A stretch of 64,000 nucleotides of DNA. It comes from Ptiloglossa arizonensis (taxonomy: Eukaryota; Arthropoda; Insecta; Hymenoptera; Colletidae). Both the position numbers and the translations under genes were made by a program. Below are positions 51,001 through 61,019 of the stretch, in pieces (position 1 is the first letter of the stretch; every line of letters starts with the position of its first letter). The stretch spans positions 310,001 to 374,000 of the forward strand of contig NW_027478868.1 of assembly GCF_051014685.1 (NCBI RefSeq), written 5' to 3'. Under the pieces are notes generated by a model. It had not been told where the DNA came from, searched no databases, and was given only the letters and a program-made list of their open reading frames with translations.

Positions 51001-52169
51001 TTCAAACTCCCATATCACGCGAACGGATTGACCTAACCCAAAAATTACTACTGCATCTGAAAGTAGAAGCTCGCCCGATTACAACGGTATGTGCATTTTT
51101 TCCCTAGGCCATTCTGGTTAAGCGTTTGGAGCAGCAGAATTGCGAAAAATTTTTGGCCTTCTCAACCATTTCTTGGCTTCAAACTCCCATATCTCGCGAA
51201 CGGATTGACCTAACCCAAAAATTCCTGTTGCGTCTGAAAGTAGAAACTCGCCCGATTACAACGGTATGTGTATTTTTTCCCTAGGCCATTCTGGTTAAGC
51301 GTTTGGAGCAGCAGAATTGCGAAAAATTTTTTGCCTTCTCAACCGTTTCTTGGCTTCAAACTCCCATATCTCGCGAACGGATTGACCTAACCCAAAAATT
51401 CCTGTTGCATCTGAAAGTAGAAGCTCGCCCGATTACAACGGTATGTGTATTTTTTCCCTAGGCCATTCTGGTTAAGCGTTTGGAGCAGCAGAATTGCGAA
51501 AAATTTTTTGCCTTCTCAACCATTTCTTTGCTTCAAACTCCCATATCTCGCGAACGGATTGACCTAACCCAAAAATGCCTGTTGCGTCTAAAAGTAGAAG
51601 CTCGCCCGATTACAACGGTATGTGTATTTTTTCCCTAGGCCATTCTGGTTAAGCGTTTGGAGCAGCAGAATTGCGAAAAATTTTATGCCTTCTCAACCAT
51701 TTCTTGGCTTCAAACTCCCATATCTCGCGAACGGATTAACCTAACCCAAAAATTCCTATTGCATCTGAAAGTAGAATCTCGCCCGATTACAACGGTATGT
51801 GTATTTTTTCCCTAGGCCATTCTGGTTAAGCCTTTGGAGCGGCAGAAGTGCGAAAAATTTTTTGCTTTCTCAACCATTTCTTGGCTTCAAACTCCCATAT
51901 CTCGCGAACGGATTGACCTAACCCAAAAATTCCTGTTGCATCTGAAAGTAGAAACTCGCCCGATTACAACGGTATGTGTATTTTTTCCCTAGGCCATTCT
52001 GGTTCAGCGTTTGGAGCAGCAGAATTGCGAAAAATATTTGGCCTTCTCAACCATTTCTTGGCTTCAAACTCCCATATCTCGCGAACGGATTGACCTAACC
52101 CAAAAATTCCTGTTGCATCTGAAAGTAGAAACTCGCCCGATTACAACGGTATGTGTATTTTTTCCCTAG
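48099..52169 (+). repeat. Right-arm HOR copy A (23 monomers, 4071 bp)
   Basis: Begins with the GGTTCAGCG / AATATTTGGCC / GGAATGACC monomer. Many variants match copy B at exactly 4071 bp offset, including CGATAACAACGG, the TTTTTTTCCCAGG junction, GCGCTTGG, CTTCTAAACC, CATCTTACG, CTGGGCCATTC, ACTCCTGTTG, TTTCAATGTTATG and GTATGTGCATT. Differences from B are very few; one is TTTTTGGCC near 51152 against TTTTTTGCC in B. Confidence 0.9.
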
Positions 52170-55100
52170 GCCATTCTGGTTCAGCGTTTGGAGCAGCAGA
52201 ATTGCGAAAAATATTTGGCCTTCTCAACCATTTCTTGGCTTCAAACTCCCATATCTCGCGAACGGAATGACCTAACCCAAAAATGCCTGTTGCGTCTGAA
52301 AGTAGAAACTCGCCCGATTACAACGGTATGTGTATTTTTTCCCTAGGCCATTCTGGTTAAGCGTTTGGAGCAGCAGAATTGCGAAAAATTTTTTGCCTTC
52401 TCAACCATTTCTTGCCTTCAAACTCCCATATCTCGCGAACGGATTGACCTAACCAAAAAATTCCTATTGCATCTGAAAATAGAAACTCGCCCGATAACAA
52501 CGGTATGTGTATTTTTTTCCCAGGCCATTCTGGTTAAGCGTTTGGAGCAGCAGAATTGCGAAAAATTTGTTGCTTTCTCAACCATTTCTTGGCTTCAAAC
52601 TCACATATCTCGCGAACGGATTGACCTAACCCAAAAATTACTACTGCATCTGAAAGTAGAAGCTCGCCCGATTACAACGGTATGTGTATTTTTTCCCTAG
52701 GCCATTCTGGTTAAGCGCTTGGAGCAGCAGAATTGCGAAAAATTTTTTGCCTTCTCAACCATTTCTTGGCTTCAAACTCCCATATCTCGCGAACGGATTG
52801 ACCTAACCCAAAAATTCCTATTGCATCTGAAAGTAGAAGCTCGCCCGATTACAACGGTATGTGTATTTTTTCCCTAGGCCATTCTGGTTAAGCGTTTGGA
52901 GCGGCAGAATTGCGAAAAATTTGTTGTCTTCTCAACCATTTCTTGGCTTCAAACTCCCATATCTCGCGAACGGATTGACCTAACCCAAAAATTCCTATTG
53001 CATCTGAAAGTAGAAGCTCGCCCGATTACAACGGTATGTGTATTTTTTCCCTAGGCCATTCTGGTTAAGCCTTTGGAGCGGCAGAATTGCGAAAAATTTT
53101 TTGCTTTCTCAACCATTTCTTGGCTTCAAACTCCCATATCTCGCGAACGGATTGACCTAACCCAAAAATTCCTGTTGCATCTGAAAGTAGAAACTCGCCC
53201 GATTACAACGGTGTGTGTATTTTTTCCCTAGGCCATTCTGGTTAAGCGTTTGGAGCAGCAGAATTGCGAAAAATATTTGGCCTTCTAAACCATTTCTTGG
53301 CTTCAAACTCCCATATCTCGCGAACGGATTGACCTAACCCAAAAATGCCTGTTGCGTCTGAAAGTAGAAACTCGCCCGATTACAACGGTATGTGTATTTT
53401 TTCCCTAGGTCATTCTGGTTAAGCGTTTGGAGCAGCAGAAGTGCGAAAAATTTGTTGTCTTCTCAACCATTTCTTAGCTTCAAACTGCCATATCTTACGA
53501 ACGGATTGACCTAACCCAAAAATTCCTATTGCATCTGACAGTAGAAACTCGCCCGATTTCAACGGTATGTGTATTTTTTCCCTAAGCCATTCTGGTTAAG
53601 CGTTTGGAGCAGCAGAATTGCGAAAAATTTTTTGCCTTCTCAACCATTTCTTGCCTTCAAACACCCATATCTCGCGAACGGATTGACCTAACCAAAAAAT
53701 TCCTATTGCATCTGAAAGTAGAAACTCGCCCGATTACAACGGTATGTGTATTTTTTCCCCAGGCCATTCTGGTTAAGCGTTTGGAGCAGCAGAATTGCGA
53801 AAAATTTGTTGCCTTCTCAACCAGTTCTTGGCTTCAAACTCCCATATCTCGCGAACGGATTGACCTAACCCAAAAATTACTACTGCATCTGAAAGTAGAA
53901 GCTCGCCCGATTACAACGGTATGTGTATTTCTTCCCTAGGCCATTCTGGTTAAGCGTTTGGAGCAGCAGAATTGCGAAAAATTTTTTGCCTTCTCAACCA
54001 TTTCTTGCCTTCAAACTCCCATATCTCGCGAACGGATTGACCTAACCCAAAAATTCCTCTTGCGCCTGAAAGTAGAAACTCGCCCGATTACAACGGTATG
54101 TGTATTTTTTCCCTAGGCCATTCTGGTTAAGCGTTTGGAGCAGCAGAATTGCGAAAAATTTTTTGCCTTCTCTACCGTTTCTTGGCGTCAAACTCCCATA
54201 TCTCGCGAACGGATTGACCTAACCCAAAAATTCCTGTTGCGTCTGAAAGTAGAAGCTCGCCCGATTACAACGGTATGTGTATTTTTTCCCTAGGCCATTC
54301 TGGTTAAGCGTTTGGAGCAGCAGAATTGCGAAAAATTTTTTGCCTTCTCAACCATTTCTTGGCTTCAAACTCCCATATCTCGCGAACGGATTGACCTAAC
54401 CCAAAAATGCCTGTTGCGTCTGAAAGTAGAAACTCGCCCGATTACAACGGTATGTGTATTTTTTCCCTAGGCCATTCTGGTTAAGCGTTTGGAGCAGCAG
54501 AAGTGCGAAAAATTTGTTGTCTTCTCAACCATTTCTTAGCTTCAAACTGCCATATATCACGAACGGATTGACCTAACCCAAAAATTCCTATTGCATCTGA
54601 AAGTAGAAACTCGCCCGATTACAACGGTATGTGTATTTTTTCCCTGGGCCATTCTGGTTAAGGGTTTGGAGCAGCAGAATTGCGAAAAATTTTTTGCCTT
54701 CTCAACCATTTCTTTGCTTCAAACTCCCATATCTCGCGAACGGATTGACCTAACCCAAAAACTCCTGTTGCGTCTGAAAGTAGAAACTCGCCCCATTACA
54801 ACGGTATGTGTATTTTTTCCCTAGGCCATTCTGGTTAAGCGTTTGGAGCAGCAGAATTGCGAAAAATTTTTTGCCTTCTCAACCATTTCTTTGCTTCAAA
54901 CTCCCATATGTCGCGAACGGATTGACCTAACCCAAAAATTCCTGTTGCGTCTGAAAGTAGAAACTCGCCCGATTTCAATGTTATGTGTATTTTTTCCCCA
55001 GGCCATTCTGGTTAAGCGTTTGGAGCAGCTGAATTGCGAAAAATTTGTTGCCTTCTCAACCATTTCTTGGCTTCAAACTCCCATATCACGCGAACGGATT

Positions 55101-56771
55101 GACCTAACCCAAAAATTACTACTGCATCTGAAAGTAGAAGCTCGCCCGATTACAACGGTATGTGCATTTTTTCCCTAGGCCATTCTGGTTAAGCGTTTGG
55201 AGCAGCAGAATTGCGAAAAATTTTTTGCCTTCTCAACCATTTCTTGGCTTCAAACTCCCATATCTCGCGAACGGATTGACCTAACCCAAAAATTCCTGTT
55301 GCGTCTGAAAGTAGAAACTCGCCCGATTACAACGGTATGTGTATTTTTTCCCTAGGCCATTCTGGTTAAGCGTTTGGAGCAGCAGAATTGCGAAAAATTT
55401 TTTGCCTTCTCAACCGTTTCTTGGCTTCAAACTCCCATATCTCGCGAACGGATTGACCTAACCCAAAAATTCCTGTTGCATCTGAAAGTAGAAGCTCGCC
55501 CGATTACAACGGTATGTGTATTTTTTCCCTAGGCCATTCTGGTTAAGCGTTTGGAGCAGCAGAATTGCGAAAAATTTTTTGCCTTCTCAACCATTTCTTT
55601 GCTTCAAACTCCCATATCTCGCGAACGGATTGACCTAACCCAAAAATGCCTGTTGCGTCTAAAAGTAGAAGCTCGCCCGATTACAACGGTATGTGTATTT
55701 TTTCCCTAGGCCATTCTGGTTAAGCGTTTGGAGCAGCAGAATTGCGAAAAATTTTATGCCTTCTCAACCATTTCTTGGCTTCAAACTCCCATATCTCGCG
55801 AACGGATTAACCTAACCCAAAAATTCCTATTGCATCTGAAAGTAGAATCTCGCCCGATTACAACGGTATGTGTATTTTTTCCCTAGGCCATTCTGGTTAA
55901 GCCTTTGGAGCGGCAGAAGTGCGAAAAATTTTTTGCTTTCTCAACCATTTCTTGGCTTCAAACTCCCATATCTCGCGAACGGATTGACCTAACCCAAAAA
56001 TTCCTGTTGCGTCTGAAAGTAGAAACTCGCCCGATTACAACGGTATGTGTATTTTTTCCCTAGGCCATTCTGGTTAAGCGTTTGGAGCAGCAGAATTGCG
56101 AAAAATTTTTTGCCTTCTCAACCGTTTCTTGGCTTCAAACTCCCATATCTCGCGAACGGATTGACCTAACCCAAAAATTCCTGTTGCATCTGAAAGTAGA
56201 AGCTCGCCCGATTACAACGGTATGTGTATTTTTTCCCTAGGCCATTCTGGTTAAGCGTTTGGAGCAGCAGAATTGCGAAAAATTTTTTGCCTTCTCAACC
56301 ATTTCTTTGCTTCAAACTCCCATATCTCGCGAACGGATTGACCTAACCCAAAAATGCCTGTTGCGTCTAAAAGTAGAAGCTCGCCCGATTACAACGGTAT
56401 GTGTATTTTTTCCCTAGGCCATTCTGGTTAAGCGTTTGGAGCAGCAGAATTGCGAAAAATTTTATGCCTTCTCAACCATTTCTTGGCTTCAAACTCCCAT
56501 ATCTCGCGAACGGATTAACCTAACCCAAAAATTCCTATTGCATCTGAAAGTAGAATCTCGCCCGATTACAACGGTATGTGTATTTTTTCCCTAGGCCATT
56601 CTGGTTAAGCCTTTGGAGCGGCAGAAGTGCGAAAAATTTTTTGCTTTCTCAACCATTTCTTGGCTTCAAACTCCCATATCTCGCGAACGGATTGACCTAA
56701 CCCAAAAATTCCTGTTGCATCTGAAAGTAGAAACTCGCCCGATTACAACGGTATGTGTATTTTTTCCCTAG
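52170..56771 (+). repeat. Right-arm HOR copy B (26 monomers, 4602 bp)
   Basis: Near-identical to copy A over most of its length. It is longer because of an internal 4-monomer duplication at 55.3-56.7 kb and lacks one monomer present at the end of A. Marker CAGCGTTTGG is at 52182 here and at 56784 in copy C, 26 x 177 bp apart. Confidence 0.9.
55325..56740 (+). repeat. 4-monomer (708 bp) local tandem duplication in copy B
   Basis: The series CAACCGTTTC unit, TTTGCTTC / GTCTAAAAGTAG unit, TTTTATGCC / GATTAACC unit, GGAGCGGCAGAAGTG unit occurs twice in a row. Marker pairs 55411/56119 and 55661/56369 are both exactly 708 bp apart. This is a recent in-register expansion inside one HOR copy; the outer limits given are approximate. 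Confidence 0.85.
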
Positions 56772-59700
56772 GCCATTCTGGTTCAGCGTTTGGAGCAGCA
56801 GAATTGCGAAAAATATTTGGCCTTCTCAACCATTTCTTGGCTTCAAACTCCCATATCTCGCGAACGGAATGACCTAACCCAAAAATGCCTGTTGCGTCTG
56901 AAAGTAGAAACTCGCCCGATTACAACGGTATGTGTATTTTTTCCCTAGGCCATTCTGGTTAAGCGTTTGGAGCAGCAGAATTGCGAAAAATTTTTTGCCT
57001 TCTCAACCATTTCTTGCCTTCAAACTCCCATATCTCGCGAACGGATTGACCTAACCAAAAAATTCCTATTGCATCTGAAAATAGAAACTCGCCCGATTAC
57101 AACGGTATGTGTATTTTTTTCCCAGGCCATTCTGGTTAAGCGTTTGGAGCAGCAGAATTGCTAAAAATTTGTTTCCTTCTTAACCATTTCTTGGCTTCAA
57201 ACTCACATATCTCGCGAACGGATTGACCTAACCCAAAAATTACTACTGCATCTGAAAGTAGAAGCTCGCCCGATTACAACGGTATGTGTATTTTTTCCCT
57301 AGGCCATTCTGGTTAAGCGCTTGGAGCAGCAGAATTGCGAAAAATTTTTTGCCTTCTCAACCATTTCTTGGCTTCAAACTCCCATATCTCGCGAACGGAT
57401 TGACCTAACCCAAAAATTCCTATTGCATCTGAAAGTAGAAGCTCGCCCGATTACAACGGTATGTGTATTTTTTCCCTAGGCCATTCTGGTTAAGCCTTTG
57501 GAGCGGCAGAATTGCGAAAAATTTTTTGCTTTCTCAACCATTTCTTGGATTCAAACTCCCATATCTCGCGAACGGATTGACCTAACCCAAAAATTCCTGT
57601 TGCATCTGAAAGTAGAAACTCGCCCGATTACAACGGTGTGTGTATTTTTTCCCTAGGCCATTCTGGTTAAGCGTTTGGAGCAGCAGAATTGCGAAAAATA
57701 TTTGGCCTTCTAAACCATTTCTTGGCTTCAAACTCCCATATCTCGCGAACGGATTGACCTAACCCAAAAATGCCTGTTGCGTCTGAAAGTAGAAACTCGC
57801 CCGATTACAACGGTATGTGTATTTTTTCCCTAGGTCATTCTGGTTAAGCGTTTGGAGCAGCAGAAGTGCGAAAAATTTGTTGTCTTCTCAACCATTTCTT
57901 AGCTTCAAACTGCCATATCTTACGAACGGATTGACCTAACCCAAAAATTCCTATTGCATCTGACAGTAGAAACTCGCCCGATTTCAACGGTATGTGTATT
58001 TTTTCCCTAAGCCATTCTGGTTAAGCGTTTGGAGCAGCAGAATTGCGAAAAATTTTTTGCCTTCTCAACCATTTCTTGCCTTCAAACACCCATATCTCGC
58101 GAACGGATTGACCTAACCAAAAAATTCCTATTGCATCTGAAAGTAGAAACTCGCCCGATTACAACGGTATGTGTATTTTTTCCCTAGGCCATTCTGGTTA
58201 AGCGTTTGGAGCAGCAGAATTGCGAAAAATTTTTTGCCTTCTCAACCATTTCTTTGCTTCAAACTCCCATATCTCGCGAACGGATTGACCTAACCCAAAA
58301 ATGCCTGTTGCGTCTGAAAGTAGAAGCTCGCCCGATTACAACGGTATGTGTATTTTTTCCCTAGGCCATTCTGGTTAAGCGTTTGGAGCAGCAGAATTGC
58401 GAAAAATTTTATGCCTTCTCAACCATTTCTTGGCTTCAAACTCCCATATCTCGCGAACGGATTAACCTAACCCAAAAATTCCTATTGCATCTGAAAGTAG
58501 AATCTCGCCCGATTACAACGGTATGTGTATTTTTTCCCTAGGCCATTCTGGTTAAGCGTTTGGAGCAGCAGAATTGCGAAAAATTTTATGCCTTCTCAAC
58601 CATTTCTTGCCTTCAAACTCCCATATCTCGCGAACGGATTGACCTAACCAAAAAATTCCTATTGCATCTGAAAATAGAATCTCGCCCGATTACAACGGTA
58701 TGTGTATTTTTTTCCCAGGCCATTCTGGTTAAGCGTTTGGAGCAGCAGAATTGCGAAAAATTTGTTGCCTTCTCAACCATTTCTTGGCTTCAAACTCACA
58801 TATCTCGCGAACGGATTGACCTAACCCAAAAATTACTACTGCATCTGAAAGTAGAAGCTCGCCCGATTACAACGGTATGTGTATTTTTTCCCTAGGCCAT
58901 TCTGGTTAAGCGCTTGGAGCAGCAGAATTGCGAAAAATTTTTTGCCTTCTCAACCATTTCTTGGCTTCAAACTCCCATATCTCGCGAACGGATTGACCTA
59001 ACCCAAAAATTCCTATTGCATCTGAAAGTAGAAGCTCGCCCGATTACAACGGTATGTGTATTTTTTCCCTAGGCCATTCTGGTTAAGCCTTTGGAGCGGC
59101 AGAATTGCGAAAAATTTTTTGCTTTCTCAACCATTTCTTGGCTTCAAACTCCCATATCTCGCGAACGGATTGACCTAACCCAAAAATTCCTGTTGCATCT
59201 GAAAGTAGAAACTCGCCCGATTACAACGGTGTGTGTATTTTTTCCCTAGGCCATTCTGGTTAAGCGTTTGGAGCAGCAGAATTGCGAAAAATATTTGGCC
59301 TTCTAAACCATTTCTTGGCTTCAAACTCCCATATCTCGCGAACGGATTGACCTAACCCAAAAATGCCTGTTGCGTCTGAAAGTAGAAACTCGCCCGATTA
59401 CAACGGTATGTGTATTTTTTCCCTAGGTCATTCTGGTTAAGCGTTTGGAGCAGCAGAAGTGCGAAAAATTTGTTGTCTTCTCAACCATTTCTTAGCTTCA
59501 AACTGCCATATATCACGAACGGATTGACCTAACCCAAAAATTCCTATTGCATCTGAAAGTAGAAACTCGCCCGATTACAACGGTATGTGTATTTTTTCCC
59601 TGGGCCATTCTGGTTAAGGGTTTGGAGCAGCAGAATTGCGAAAAATTTTTTGCCTTCTCAACCATTTCTTTGCTTCAAACTCCCATATCTCGCGAACGGA

Positions 59701-61019
59701 TTGACCTAACCCAAAAACTCCTGTTGCGTCTGAAAGTAGAAACTCGCCCCATTACAACGGTATGTGTATTTTTTCCCTAGGCCATTCTGGTTAAGCGTTT
59801 GGAGCAGCAGAATTGCGAAAAATTTTTTGCCTTCTCAACCATTTCTTTGCTTCAAACTCCCATATCTCGCGAACGGATTGACCTAACCCAAAAATTCCTG
59901 TTGCGTCTGAAAGTAGAAACTCGCCCGATTTCAATGTTATGTGTATTTTTTCCCCAGGCCATTCTGGTTAAGCGTTTGGAGCAGCTGAATTGCGAAAAAT
60001 TTGTTGCCTTCTCAACCATTTCTTGGCTTCAAACTCCCATATCACGCGAACGGATTGACCTAACCCAAAAATTACTACTGCATCTGAAAGTAGAAGCTCG
60101 CCCGATTACAACGGTATGTGCATTTTTTCCCTAGGCCATTCTGGTTAAGCGTTTGGAGCAGCAGAATTGCGAAAAATTTTTTGCCTTCTCAACCATTTCT
60201 TGGCTTCAAACTCCCATATCTCGCGAACGGATTGACCTAACCCAAAAATTCCTGTTGCGTCTGAAAGTAGAAACTCGCCCGATTACAACGGTATGTGTAT
60301 TTTTTCCCTAGGCCATTCTGGTTAAGCGTTTGGAGCAGCAGAATTGCGAAAAATTTTTTGCCTTCTCAACCGTTTCTTGGCTTCAAACTCCCATATCTCG
60401 CGAACGGATTGACCTAACCCAAAAATTCCTGTTGCATCTGAAAGTAGAAGCTCGCCCGATTACAACGGTATGTGTATTTTTTCCCTAGGCCATTCTGGTT
60501 AAGCGTTTGGAGCAGCAGAATTGCGAAAAATTTTTTGCCTTCTCAACCATTTCTTTGCTTCAAACTCCCATATCTCGCGAACGGATTGACCTAACCCAAA
60601 AATGCCTGTTGCGTCTGAAAGTAGAAGCTCGCCCGATTACAACGGTATGTGTATTTTTTCCCTAGGCCATTCTGGTTAAGCGTTTGGAGCAGCAGAATTG
60701 CGAAAAATTTTATGCCTTCTCAACCATTTCTTGGCTTCAAACTCCCATATCTCGCGAACGGATTAACCTAACCCAAAAATTCCTATTGCATCTGAAAGTA
60801 GAATCTCGCCCGATTACAACGGTATGTGTATTTTTTCCCTAGGCCATTCTGGTTAAGCCTTTGGAGCGGCAGAAGTGCGAAAAATTTTTTGCTTTCTCAA
60901 CCATTTCTTGGCTTCAAACTCCCATATCTCGCGAACGGATTGACCTAACCCAAAAATTCCTGTTGCATCTGAAAGTAGAAACTCGCCCGATTACAACGGT
61001 ATGTGTATTTTTTCCCTAG
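56772..61019 (+). repeat. Right-arm HOR copy C (24 monomers, 4248 bp)
   Basis: Same family as A and B but internally rearranged. It carries GCTAAAAATTTGTTTCC near 57161 and a chimeric monomer at about 58556-58690 that joins a TTTTATGCC left part to a CTTGCCTTC / GAAAATAG right part. Marker CAGCGTTTGG at 56784 and 61032 gives exactly 24 monomers. Copy D shares these novelties, so C and D are sisters. Confidence 0.88.
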
